DNA from: Anaerolineae bacterium | Lineage (GTDB): Bacteria; Chloroflexota; Anaerolineae; Aggregatilineales; Phototrophicaceae | Reading direction: 5' to 3' | Length of the DNA: 53,300 bases | Assembly (NCBI GenBank): GCA_022820665.1 | Contig: JAJEFB010000053.1 | Location: forward strand, 1 to 53,300 | Shown here: one piece after another, positions 15,780 through 24,201 of the stretch | Layout: each line of letters begins with the position of its first letter | Position numbering within the stretch: position 1 is the stretch's first letter | The notes under the pieces: model-generated | What the model saw: only the letters and a program-made list of their open reading frames with translations | Told to the model about the DNA's origin: nothing | Database searches by the model: none | Translations under genes and position numbers: made by a program

Positions 15780-17057
15780 TTACCAGCGCGTCGCCTGAAA
15801 TCTCCAGCCAGGTTCGATCTTTTGCATCTCGACTTCATCATCCCGCTTGGTCAAGCCGCAAGCTAGGTATTGCTGATGCAAGGCCCCCAGCCTGTCGCGG
15901 TCAACCTCGATGCCCAAGCCCGGCAAGCTCGGCGCAGCGATGGCGCCCTCGTCGAAAGGCAGGGGTTCCAGGAGCAAGTCATGACCGTCTTGCCAGGGAT
16001 AATGCGTATCGCAATCGTAGCTCAGGTTGGGCGTTGCAGCCGCCAAATGCACCATCGCCGCCAACGAGATGCCCAGGTGGCTGTTGGAGTGCATGGACAT
16101 GCCGCGGCCGAATACGCGGCAGAAACGCGCCAAATCCAGCGATGCGCGGAAGCCGCCCCAAAAATGATGATCGGAGAGGATAATCGCCTCGGAATTATGC
16201 TGCACGCTGCCGGGCAAATCGTCAAACGAGGTCGTGCACATATTGGTTGCCAAGGGAATATGCAGCGCTTTCGCCACCGCGCTCATGTTCTCCTGGCCGC
16301 GCACGGGATCTTCGTAATACTCCAATACGCCTTCCAGTCGCCTACCCGCCGCGATGGCGGTATCAACTCGCCAGATGGCATTGGGATCCAGGCGCAGCGG
16401 CATATCCGGACCAAAAGCTTCGCGCAGCGCCAGAATCGAGTCAACTTCGACGCCCGGCTCGAAAACGCCGCCCTTGAGCTTGATCGACTGGAAGCCGTAG
16501 CGCTCAATCATGGCTTGCGCCTGCGCCACGATGCCATCAGCGTCCAGCGCCGCTTCCTGACGCGCGGCGAACCAGCCAGTCGCGGCGGAATCGCGCTCGA
16601 AGCCGAACTCGCCGCCCGCGCCCTCGTGTTTGTAAAAGAGATAGGCGGCGAAGGGTACGCGATCGCGCGCTGTGCCACCCAGCAAATCAACCACGGGACG
16701 CTCGCAAGATTTGCCCATCAAGTCGTAACAAGCGACTTCGATGGCGCTGCGCGCGTGCACCCAGCTTCGTTGATCCCAGGGCGAATCGCCCCGTTCATCT
16801 TCCCCCGCCAGCGCATTCAGCGTCGCGAAGATGTGATTGAGTTGCCAGGGGTCTACGCCGATGAGTCGCTCCGCGGCTTGTTCCAGCGCGGCGCGTGTCC
16901 CCTCGTCCCCCGGAATTTCTCCCCAGCCCGACAGACCATCGTCGCTGACCAGTTCCAGCACGATGCGCAGGGCATAGGGCGCGTGCAGCCCCGCCGCGTT
17001 CAGCAGCGGCGGGTCGGCGACGGCGACGGGCGTGATCTGTGCATCGGCAATGCGCAT
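15780..17057 (-). CDS. Enolase-superfamily dehydratase, glucarate-dehydratase-like
   Basis: 425 residues from the ATG at 17055-17057 (GGAGCTAATC upstream, inside the end of the preceding gene). The active-site set is that of glucarate dehydratases: KLK (Lys193 and Lys195), RLDPNAIW (Asp224, Asn226), YYEDP (Glu249), TNMCTTSF (Asn272), DHHFWGG (Asp296) and MHSNSHLGIS (His323), with the CDTHYPW tail motif. The length also matches GudD. It would dehydrate a hexarate or similar diacid sugar to a 5-keto-4-deoxy acid. Only two bases separate it from the upstream dehydratase gene, and ten from the aldolase, so the three are one transcript. Confidence 0.88.
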   Translation of the reverse strand: MRIADAQITPVAVADPPLLNAAGLHAPYALRIVLELVSDDGLSGWGEIPGDEGTRAALEQAAERLIGVDPWQLNHIFATLNALAGEDERGDSPWDQRSWVHARSAIEVACYDLMGKSCERPVVDLLGGTARDRVPFAAYLFYKHEGAGGEFGFERDSAATGWFAARQEAALDADGIVAQAQAMIERYGFQSIKLKGGVFEPGVEVDSILALREAFGPDMPLRLDPNAIWRVDTAIAAGRRLEGVLEYYEDPVRGQENMSAVAKALHIPLATNMCTTSFDDLPGSVQHNSEAIILSDHHFWGGFRASLDLARFCRVFGRGMSMHSNSHLGISLAAMVHLAAATPNLSYDCDTHYPWQDGHDLLLEPLPFDEGAIAAPSLPGLGIEVDRDRLGALHQQYLACGLTKRDDEVEMQKIEPGWRFQATRW

Positions 17058-17059
17058 GA

Positions 17060-18340
17060 TTAGCTCCACAAGTGATCCCGCGACCACTCGCTGTCCCAGG
17101 CCTCGCTCGGCTCGAAGTAACCGGCATCGCGTCCTCTTCTCATGTCCATATGCTCGCGGATGACCGCTTCGTTGAGTTCGCCGAAGCCCAAGCCCGGCGC
17201 CTCCGGCACGGGCGCGTAACCATCGATGACCAGCGGCTTCTCGATCCCGTCGATCAAATCCTCCCACCAGTGCAAGTCCACCGAGTGGTTCTCCAGCACA
17301 TAGAAGTTCTCGGTGGCGGCGGCGCAATGGATATTGGCCAGGAATGAGACCGGCGATCCCGCCATGTGCATGGCCATCGGCACGCCGTAGTCTCCCGCCA
17401 GATCGCCGATTTTCTTGGTTTCCATGATGCCACCGGAAGTCGCCAGATCGGGATGGATTACCGAGACGGCTTTCGCCTCCAGCAAGGGCAGGAAGCCTTC
17501 TTTCAAGTAGATATCTTCGCCGGTGCAGACCGGGGTCAGCAGCGAGTTCTTCAAGCGCAGCCACTGATCAGTGAACTGCCAGGGAATCATGTCCTCGTAC
17601 CAAGCCAGCGAGAAGGGATCCAATGCCTGTCCCAGTCGAATGCAAGATTCGACATTGATATGACCGAAATGATCGGCGGCCAGCGGGATCTCGTAGCCGA
17701 TGATCTCGCGCACCTGCCGCACATATTCGACCAGATATTCAACGCCGATGTCGGTGATCTGGATACCGGTGAAAGGGTGCATGATATGTCGAGACTCCAA
17801 CATGCCCGGCGGCGCGGACACGGCGTCTTTGATCCCTTCCAGCAAGCCAATGCCGATATCCATCTTGAGGAATTTGAAGCCGGCGTCCATACGCCTCTTG
17901 AGGCGCGCGCCCATGGCCGCGCCCTCCGGCGTGGAATCGGTATCGCAGTATACCAGCGCCTTGTCGCGGAACTTGCCGCCCGCCAGTTGATAAGCCGGTA
18001 CGCCGTAGGCTTTGCCGGCCAAATCGAAAAGCGCCATCTCGATGCCGCAGACGCCCCCGCCCTGCCGGCCGTGAAAGCCGAACTGTTTGATCTTCCTGAA
18101 TATCTTGTCAATGTTGCAGGGGTTCTCTCCCAGCAAGCGCGATTTGAGCAGCAGCGCATAAGTCGGGCTGGCGCCGTCCCGCACCTCGCCATAGCCGCTG
18201 ATGCCTTGATTGGTGTCGATCTTCAGGAGAGTCACATCAAATGGCAGCGCGCGCAAATTGACGATCCGCAGGTCGGTGATTTTGAGGGCGGACGGTCGCG
18301 AATACGTGCCGACGTTCGATTCAAGGCTTGCGTCAGTCAT
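17060..18340 (-). CDS. Enolase-superfamily (mandelate racemase group) protein with altered active site
   Basis: 426 residues from the ATG at 18338-18340, which has GGAGATAAGA upstream (a TTG four codons earlier is the SD itself and is rejected). N-terminal capping domain, then the barrel: Lys159 in FLKMD, Asp223 in AADHFGH, Glu249 in YEDM, Glu275 in TGED, Asp298 in HPDLATSGG and His325 in HMAGSP. In galactonate dehydratases the second-strand motif is D-x-H; here it is D-H-F-G-H, so the acid/base His has moved. There is also an insertion (IGIGLLEGIK...TGIQITDIG, ~161-199) between barrel strands. The reaction is therefore probably a dehydration or epimerisation of an acid sugar, but the substrate is not predictable. 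First gene of the four-gene operon. Confidence 0.83.
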   Translation of the reverse strand: MTDASLESNVGTYSRPSALKITDLRIVNLRALPFDVTLLKIDTNQGISGYGEVRDGASPTYALLLKSRLLGENPCNIDKIFRKIKQFGFHGRQGGGVCGIEMALFDLAGKAYGVPAYQLAGGKFRDKALVYCDTDSTPEGAAMGARLKRRMDAGFKFLKMDIGIGLLEGIKDAVSAPPGMLESRHIMHPFTGIQITDIGVEYLVEYVRQVREIIGYEIPLAADHFGHINVESCIRLGQALDPFSLAWYEDMIPWQFTDQWLRLKNSLLTPVCTGEDIYLKEGFLPLLEAKAVSVIHPDLATSGGIMETKKIGDLAGDYGVPMAMHMAGSPVSFLANIHCAAATENFYVLENHSVDLHWWEDLIDGIEKPLVIDGYAPVPEAPGLGFGELNEAVIREHMDMRRGRDAGYFEPSEAWDSEWSRDHLWS

Positions 18341-18380
18341 TCTTATCTCCAAACAGGTGAACTATCTATTATGTTTTCAC

Positions 18381-18440
18381 CACAAAGACACGAAGGCCGC
18401 AAAGAGTGATTTCCTTCGATACTTCTTCGTATCCTTTGTG
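18381..18440. repeat. Imperfect inverted repeat cacaaag-acacgaag / cttcgtatcctttgtg
   Basis: Arms 18381-18395 and 18425-18440 pair with one bulge and one mismatch around a 29-base spacer. It sits between the enolase-family operon promoter region and the diol dehydratase small-subunit gene. The words CACAAAG..ACGAAG recall a dispersed repeat seen in many environmental genomes. It could act as a weak terminator for the minus-strand genes. The remainder of the interval 18341-18544 shows nothing else I can name. Confidence 0.5.
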
Positions 18441-18544
18441 CCTCTTTCTAAATAAACCGCGTCGCTCATGCGACGAGAAGGTCTGTTATTTTCTATGAGC
18501 GCGGCAAACCTTTTCGCTGCCGCCGGGTGGCTGTGCTTATCTAT

Positions 18545-18958
18545 TCAACGCCGCAACAAATTGCGCTCGCGGTAAGTCTCCGCCGCTTCTCGAATAAAGG
18601 CTGCATTCTCGCTCGCACCGTATGTCGATTCGAGATAATCCGCTAGGCGCGTCAATTCTTCATGCGTCGCGCGCTCCGGGCGCAGCAGTTCATAGATTTT
18701 CAGCAATTCATCGTTGGGCACGGACGTGAGTTCAGCGGCACGCGAGAAGTTACCCGCCAACTGCGGGTATCCAGCATCCCGCGCGATCCGCGCCTGCTGA
18801 CGCAAGGCATCGGCATGCGTGCGCAAATCGTCGCCGGAGAGCTCGCCCTTGGCCACCGCTTCGGCGGTGATTTCGCTCAGCGGACGCTCGCTGTAGCTGC
18901 GCAAATCACCAGCCGCGTTGTCACGCAAAGGATATTTTCCCCCAGGTTTTTCGTGCAT
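18545..18958 (-). CDS. pduE: B12-dependent diol dehydratase, small subunit
   Basis: 137 residues from the ATG at 18956-18958 (AGGAAGCGCC upstream). Strong match in memory to PduE/DhaB3: YPLRDNAAGDL near the start, LSEITAEAVAKGEL, DLRTHADALRQQARIARDAGYPQLAGNFSRAAEL and EIY-LRPERAT..EL. The small subunit completes the (alpha-beta-gamma)2 enzyme that converts 1,2-diols or glycerol to aldehydes with adenosylcobalamin. It follows the fused large/medium subunit gene after 60 bases, on the same strand. Confidence 0.92.
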   Translation of the reverse strand: MHEKPGGKYPLRDNAAGDLRSYSERPLSEITAEAVAKGELSGDDLRTHADALRQQARIARDAGYPQLAGNFSRAAELTSVPNDELLKIYELLRPERATHEELTRLADYLESTYGASENAAFIREAAETYRERNLLRR

Positions 18959-19018
18959 GGCGCTTCCTTCAGTTCGCAGCCGCGGGCGCGGCAGGCGCAC
19001 CACTGACCGTCATGGTCA

Positions 19019-21253
19019 TCAGTCCGGCTCCCAATCAAAGAGGCACTCCAAGGGCGCTTGATCGGGGCGGACCTCGTCCGTTTCGCGCCGATGCAGCAGC
19101 GCGGTTTTGACGATCAGGCGCAGGCGGGCGCCGTTGTCGATCTTGACCGAAACCGGCACTGTCGGCTTGCCGAGCGCGTAACGCGCGGCGTTTACTCCAA
19201 TATGCTCGTAAGTAGAAATTGTCAAGCTGGGCGACTGTGAAAAAAGCTCCAGATTATTGAGCGGCGCCAGGTCCTTCTGATGGATCACCGCCGTACCGCG
19301 TGACTGCAAGCCGATAGCGATGCCGCTGCCGCTGAGCCGCGCGCCCACAAAGCCAATCGCGGCGCAATCGGACGAGTGATAGATACGGATAATCCGCGCT
19401 ACAGCGCCCTCGCCCGCGATGCCGCTGAGGATCGCCTTCAGCACCTCTTCGTGTTCCAGGCCGCCGATGGTCTTGCCGAGCGCGCGTCCAAATGCCGGTC
19501 CCAGCGCCAGCACGACTTCTTTGCCCGTTCCCCTCGCGGCGGGACCAATCTCAACCAGGCGCGACAGCGGTTCGCCCTCATGCGGCTCGACGAATCCGGT
19601 TGGCGGTTTCGCCTGGGGTATGGCTTGTATGTCCTGCCAGCGCTGCCCCTGCGGTCGATACCCGCTGCCGGGACCGGTATAATTGTTGGGGTCGTTGATG
19701 GCGCTTTGCACTTTGAAGTCGGCATCGAAGATGGCGGCCGGTTGCAGATAGTCCGCCGCGATGCGTTGCCGACCCATTTCCAGGATATTATCGGCGACCT
19801 CGCCGAAACCGCTGCGCTGCAAGGCTTGCATGATCGCAACGAAATCGGAATCGTCCGCCATGAATCGGTCAGCAGCCTCCAGATCGGGCACGATATCGCG
19901 CCCGGGCATGTCGTCACTGCTGTGGGCCACGGTGGCGGCAGCTACTTCTTCGTCCGAGATGGCGGGCAAATCCAATTCGCGGTAGACCGCTTGTATCGCT
20001 TTCGCCGCCTTGCGACGGATGTCGAGCGCTTCGTCTTCGCGGATTGGCTTGACGCCGCCGTCGATCTGCATATCGCGCTGCAGCACGTTGTAATCGTCAA
20101 AGTCTTCGGCATCGAAGTTGCCGCCGCCGAACAAGTTGTCGCGTTTGGGTATCGCGCTATAGCCGGAAAAAATGAAGTCGGTGCCGGGGATGAACTGCAG
20201 CATGAGCTTGGCGGTCTTGCGGATGCTGGAATGCGACGCCAGCGCATCGTTGCCGGATGCCACTTCCAGACCCAGCATGGACGCCAGCAAGTTCTCGGCA
20301 AGTACCGCGCGTACGCCGCCGGGCAGCGCTTCCGGCAAGGCAATGCAAGAGATCGAGCCATTCTGGACGCCTTGGCTGCCCGCGCCCTTGACCACCAGCA
20401 AGCAGCGCGCTTCCAGGTAAAGCATCGATTTCTGTTCAGCCCGACCCATCAGCGCCTCAGAGCCCGTGCCGGAGGTGAAGCGGATCTTCACCCCGCGCGA
20501 GGCATAAGCTGAGGCCAGGAAGGCTTTGGACCAAGGCGTGTCATCGCCGTCGACGAAGGTCATTTCCGTGCCGTAAACGGAAAGGGTTTCGGCATAGCTG
20601 GTCAGCCCTTTCATCGCCAGCCGCAAGCCCAGCGCTTCTTCCACCGAGCATTGTGTCAAAACGCCGCCGCGTCCGGTCTGTGTGCCGATGAGAATGGCCA
20701 GCGCGTTGAATGGCGCAAAGCGCGCTACGCGCACCGTTGTTTCGACTTCGGCGAAGCCGCGCAATGCCGCTTCGGCCGCGTCCGCCGCCAGCAGCGCCGG
20801 GTGCTCCCGCCAGTTGGTCACATGCGCCTGATTGGCCGGCACGCGTCTGACGCGCATCTTCGCCAGCCCCATCATCATCTCCAGCACATTCATGTGGCGC
20901 ACAATGTCGGTGAGCTTCGCCGGTGTACAACCCGTGATGAGACGAGCGATGTCCTCGCGCGGCACGTTGATATCCGCCAGCATGCGAGCGTATTCCTTTG
21001 ACGGTATCTCCATCGCAGCGCCTGCGACATCAAGATCGAGGGCATGGGAAACGATAAAAAGATCAAGCGCGTCAAAATCGGCGCGCGGCTTGCCGTCCAT
21101 TTCGACGACCTTGCCCTCCTCGATCGAAACGCTCGGTTGCGGATCGTAGGGGCTGTCGGCGACGATCAAGCCGGCTTCGGGCCAAGGCTCGACAAAGGTC
21201 TCTTTGTTAATATCTCGATTGGCCAAAAGACCAAATCGAATCGATCGCTCCAT
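19019..21253 (-). CDS. pduCD: B12-dependent diol/glycerol dehydratase, fused large and medium subunits
   Basis: 744 residues. The large-subunit part (1 to about 550) keeps the active-site set of the Klebsiella enzyme offset by one: Gln142, His144, Glu171, Glu222, Gln297, Asp336, Ser363. The medium-subunit part starts near 563 (PLSRLVEIGPAARGTGKEVVLALGPAF) and includes HSSDCAAIGFVGARLSGSGI. In enteric bacteria these are two genes (pduC and pduD); here they are joined by a linker of roughly 15 residues. Ribosome site GGAG, start MERSIRFG. Converts a 1,2-diol or glycerol to an aldehyde plus water via a radical. No reactivating-factor gene (DdrAB/PduGH) or microcompartment shell gene is in this window. 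Confidence 0.95.
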   Translation of the reverse strand: MERSIRFGLLANRDINKETFVEPWPEAGLIVADSPYDPQPSVSIEEGKVVEMDGKPRADFDALDLFIVSHALDLDVAGAAMEIPSKEYARMLADINVPREDIARLITGCTPAKLTDIVRHMNVLEMMMGLAKMRVRRVPANQAHVTNWREHPALLAADAAEAALRGFAEVETTVRVARFAPFNALAILIGTQTGRGGVLTQCSVEEALGLRLAMKGLTSYAETLSVYGTEMTFVDGDDTPWSKAFLASAYASRGVKIRFTSGTGSEALMGRAEQKSMLYLEARCLLVVKGAGSQGVQNGSISCIALPEALPGGVRAVLAENLLASMLGLEVASGNDALASHSSIRKTAKLMLQFIPGTDFIFSGYSAIPKRDNLFGGGNFDAEDFDDYNVLQRDMQIDGGVKPIREDEALDIRRKAAKAIQAVYRELDLPAISDEEVAAATVAHSSDDMPGRDIVPDLEAADRFMADDSDFVAIMQALQRSGFGEVADNILEMGRQRIAADYLQPAAIFDADFKVQSAINDPNNYTGPGSGYRPQGQRWQDIQAIPQAKPPTGFVEPHEGEPLSRLVEIGPAARGTGKEVVLALGPAFGRALGKTIGGLEHEEVLKAILSGIAGEGAVARIIRIYHSSDCAAIGFVGARLSGSGIAIGLQSRGTAVIHQKDLAPLNNLELFSQSPSLTISTYEHIGVNAARYALGKPTVPVSVKIDNGARLRLIVKTALLHRRETDEVRPDQAPLECLFDWEPD

Positions 21254-21616
21254 GGCACGGTCTCCAACCAGGTGAATTGCTTAGGCAGAATCTAACACAA
21301 GGCGACTAACCTGTCGAACCCGTGCCTTTATATTATAGGCAGGCTGAGGAGAATCCAGGCGATCTGACCCAAAAGCGGTTCAAGTTTTTATCCGGGTTAG
21401 TGACAGCGTATCGTACCGTTCCGATCTGCGATTCTGTCCACTTGTCGCAGTTTGTGAAGAAACGTACAATCCAACCGCTAGAGACCATATCCAGGTCGCT
21501 AAGTTTGCGGACATCTTGTTCGTCACTGGCAGAGATGACGCCTGATTCCGAGCGATCTTGCATCTTGAAACTTTGCGCTGTACTTGCAACAAGGACAGTT
21601 AGCCCAGGATTGACTC
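21254..21616. other. 363-base interval between divergent diol dehydratase and ctaA
   Basis: This divergent interval must hold both promoters. On the minus strand a perfect TATAAT occurs about 70 bases before the dehydratase ATG (within the AT-rich stretch 21326-21340), with no good -35 box. A 76-codon frame on the minus strand (21333-21563; SDLDMVSSGWIVRFFTNCDKW...) has protein-like composition but no ribosome site and no family I know. It may be a small gene, a gene remnant or chance. I saw no cobalamin riboswitch. Confidence 0.35.
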
Positions 21617-22555
21617 ATGGTGAGTGAACACGTTCAACCTGAATCGAGATATAAGCCCTTTGTCGGTCTGTCGCTAGCGACGGCTGCGCTCACCTTAGGT
21701 CTGATTGTATTTGGCGCTATCGTACGGGTTACTGATTCGGGCCTCGGCTGTGGCAACGACTGGCCCCTGTGCAACGGAACAATATTTCCGCCCCTGGACA
21801 ATATCACTGCTTGGATTGAGTGGCTCCACCGTCTATTCGCGTTGTTGATCGGCATGTTCGGACTGGCGACGCTGGTCGTCGCCTGGCGCCACTCCAACAA
21901 GCAAATCCTAGGCATGACCGCCTTGGCGGCAGCGCTCTTTGTCCTTCAGAGTGGCTTGGGCGCGATTGTCGTGTTTCTTGACCTGCCACCCACATTTGTC
22001 ACGCTGCACTTAGGGGTGGCTATGCTACTATTTGCGGCCTTAATTGCGGCAAATGTGATGGCCTGGTATCAACCGCAGCGGGCATATCATGCGGATTCGA
22101 TATCAACTTTGACCAATCTCAATGCCACCTTTGCCCTGCTGGTCATATTGACCGGCGCCCTGGTGCGCGGCAGCGGCGCGACGCTTGCCTGCACAGAATG
22201 GCCGCTATGCGACGACGGTCTCCTCCTGCCCTTTCAACAGGGGCAACTCGCTGTTATACACATGATTCACCGTCTTGCGGTGGCCGCCATGAGCCTGACG
22301 ATTCTCTTGCTCTTGCGGCAGGTTTATAGGAATCGCCAAGAAAACCGGATCAAGCAGATCGCTTTGGCAATTTGCCTAGCGTATCTGTTGCAAGTCGGCG
22401 CCGGCGCGATGTTTGTGTTCAGCGTAGCCGGTCCGGAGTGGGGAGCGCTTCATGTCGGCTTGGCTGCTGCTGTCTGGGGACTGCTCGTGGCGCTCGCCAC
22501 AATTGAAACCTTGAATCGGATCGGCTTGCGGTCGGTTTATACGAGGACGAAATGA
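21617..22555 (+). CDS. ctaA: Haem A synthase
   Basis: 312 residues, eight predicted membrane helices. Two extracytoplasmic Cys pairs in the Bacillus-type pattern: CGNDWPLC near 36-43 and CTEWPLC near 192-198. Haem-ligand histidines: HRLFAL in helix 2, TLHLGVAM in helix 4, IHMIHRLAVA in helix 6 and LHVGLAAAV in helix 8. It oxidises the C8 methyl of haem O to give haem A for aa3-type cytochrome oxidase. Overlaps ctaB by 4 bases (ATGA), so the haem O made by CtaB passes to a co-translated partner. Shows that the organism respires oxygen with an A-type oxidase. Confidence 0.93.
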   Translation: MVSEHVQPESRYKPFVGLSLATAALTLGLIVFGAIVRVTDSGLGCGNDWPLCNGTIFPPLDNITAWIEWLHRLFALLIGMFGLATLVVAWRHSNKQILGMTALAAALFVLQSGLGAIVVFLDLPPTFVTLHLGVAMLLFAALIAANVMAWYQPQRAYHADSISTLTNLNATFALLVILTGALVRGSGATLACTEWPLCDDGLLLPFQQGQLAVIHMIHRLAVAAMSLTILLLLRQVYRNRQENRIKQIALAICLAYLLQVGAGAMFVFSVAGPEWGALHVGLAAAVWGLLVALATIETLNRIGLRSVYTRTK

Positions 22556-23466
22556 CAAGCATTCTACGAGAAAACTTCACGCTCGGAGAGTTGCCCCGCA
22601 CCTATCTCGAGTTAACGAAACCGCGCATTGTCCTGCTCCTGGTTTTCACCTGTATGACAAGCATGATCGTTGCCACGGGCAAATGGCCCCCGATTGGTCT
22701 GCTATTCTTCACTATTCTCGGTGGCGCGCTTTCGGCAGGCGGGTCCAGCGCCATCAACCAATACCTGGATCGCAGTCTCGACGCAAAAATGGCGCGTACG
22801 GCGCGCCGCCCCATTCCTTCCGGGCGTATCGCTGCCGGACGCGCTCTGGCATTTGGCTTGTCGCTGGTTGCGTGCTCCGTATTGCTGCTGGGGATTTTCG
22901 TCAACTGGCTTTCCGCGGGCCTAGCCCTGGCAGGAGCAGTGTATTATGTGGTTCTGTATACGCTGGTTCTAAAACGCAACACTGTTGCGAACATTTTAAT
23001 CGGCGGCGGCGCTGGCGCAGTGCCTGTCTTGGTGGGTTGGGCAGCGGCAACTGGTAAGATTGACCTGCAAGCCTTTATTCTGTTTGCGATTGTGTTTTAC
23101 TGGACGCCGCCGCATTCCTGGGCTCTGGCGCTGTTGGTGAACAAAGATTACGCGGCTGCAAATATACCTATGATGCCAGTCGCCCGCGGCGAACGAGTTA
23201 CTCGGTATCAGATTCTCTTTTATTCGGTCCAACTGTTTATAATCAGTTTGTCGCCAGCATTGTTGCTGCTGTTGCCGCAGGCGCCAAATATGCTAGGGAT
23301 GTTTTATCTGTTGTCGGCAGCATTGCTGGGCTTGTGGCTCGTCTGGCGCTCCTTGACACTCATACGCACACCAGACAAGTCCAATGCGCGTTCCTTATAC
23401 AAATACTCGTCCCTTTATCTGGCGCTGCTTTTCCTGGCGATGATTTTGGACAAGCTACTGCAATAA
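22552..23466 (+). CDS. ctaB: Protohaem IX farnesyltransferase (haem O synthase)
   Basis: 304 residues, a UbiA-type integral membrane prenyltransferase. The first Asp-rich motif is NQYLDRSLDAKMARTARRP (about 65-83), exactly the CtaB form. The second conserved loop is DYAAANIPMMPVARGE (about 198-213), where the CtaB family has similar K-DY-xAGIPMMP. About nine helices. It adds a farnesyl group to protohaem to give haem O. ATG overlaps the ctaA stop; the next gene begins 4 bases after its TAA. Confidence 0.95.
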   Translation: MTSILRENFTLGELPRTYLELTKPRIVLLLVFTCMTSMIVATGKWPPIGLLFFTILGGALSAGGSSAINQYLDRSLDAKMARTARRPIPSGRIAAGRALAFGLSLVACSVLLLGIFVNWLSAGLALAGAVYYVVLYTLVLKRNTVANILIGGGAGAVPVLVGWAAATGKIDLQAFILFAIVFYWTPPHSWALALLVNKDYAAANIPMMPVARGERVTRYQILFYSVQLFIISLSPALLLLLPQAPNMLGMFYLLSAALLGLWLVWRSLTLIRTPDKSNARSLYKYSSLYLALLFLAMILDKLLQ

Positions 23467-23470
23467 GAGG

Positions 23471-23959
23471 ATGCGCCCGGTGACGCGGCGGACATGGATA
23501 TCAAAAGGATCTTTGACTGTCTACGTGAGCACGATGCTCTTCATCCTTGTCACATCAGTTTTTCTAGTCGCCTTTGCTGTAAGCAGTCGGTCAACCGACG
23601 AGAAAGTCCAAGCCGTCAGCCGGGCCGCTTATGCGACAGAAGTCGCCGCGGCGCTGGTCGGCGCTTCCGCCATAGAGGCGGAAGCGCTCTTATTAGAACA
23701 CAATTGCAATGTCTGTCATGTCTTGGGCGATGGGCGTGTTGCGCCCTTGTTTGCTGGCATCGCCGAACGAGCTGCGGCGAGACGGCCGCACTTGTCAGCA
23801 CAACAGTATCTTTACGAATCTATTGTTTTCCCGGGCGCTTATCTTGTTGACGGATACGCGAATGCCATGCCCGGTAATTTTGCTGAGCGGCTATCCTCAG
23901 CGGAAATTGGTCACATCATCGCCTATTTGCTGACGCGGACCGACCAGGCTCAATCTTGA
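23471..23959 (+). CDS. Membrane-anchored c-type cytochrome
   Basis: 162 residues. A basic N-terminus and one membrane helix (about 16-38) are followed by a helical linker and a single haem site CNVCH (79-83). Met133 in YANAMPGNF is the likely sixth ligand; the C-terminal helix ERLSSAEIGHIIAYLL is typical of class I cytochromes c. The Pro/Gly-rich VLGDGRVAPLFAGIAERAAARR after the haem site resembles cytochrome c subunits of oxidases. It probably carries electrons to, or is attached to, the oxidase matured by CtaA/CtaB. It follows ctaB after 4 bases. No oxidase subunit genes are in the window. Confidence 0.85.
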   Translation: MRPVTRRTWISKGSLTVYVSTMLFILVTSVFLVAFAVSSRSTDEKVQAVSRAAYATEVAAALVGASAIEAEALLLEHNCNVCHVLGDGRVAPLFAGIAERAAARRPHLSAQQYLYESIVFPGAYLVDGYANAMPGNFAERLSSAEIGHIIAYLLTRTDQAQS

Positions 23960-24201
23960 GTCCAGAGACCAACGATCGGACGGATTTCAGCATTGCGCCT
24001 TCATGAACGAGTATGAATTGATACCCTTTGCTTGTCTCATTCAACAAAATCTCTTGCTCATGTAGAGAGAAGGCTTGCTCAAATCTGTGAGCGCGACCTT
24101 CTTGTGTCCTTCTGCCGGTTATGCGCCGAGCGGCTTGACCGCCAAGTGAGCGCGTGATACTTTCTGTGAATGCGATAATTTACGCGCGGAGAATCGGTCA
24201 A

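Noticed and set aside
14798..16183. Plus-strand frame of 461 codons over the dehydratase and aldolase genes
   Set aside because: It runs across two or three genes of the opposite strand that have intact active-site motifs, and shows no domain itself.
15780..17564. A 594-residue version of the glucarate-dehydratase-like gene
   Set aside because: The first 169 residues are antisense-like composition inside the preceding gene. The ATG at 17055-17057 has a ribosome site and gives the family's usual length.
18900..21400. Cobalamin riboswitch for the B12-dependent dehydratase
   Set aside because: I looked for a B12-box-like sequence in the leader before 21253 and found none. There is also little room for the full aptamer next to the promoter.
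21333..21563. A 76-codon gene on the minus strand between the diol dehydratase and ctaA
   Set aside because: Composition is protein-like but I see no ribosome site, no relatives and no continuation. Kept only as a note in the interval description.
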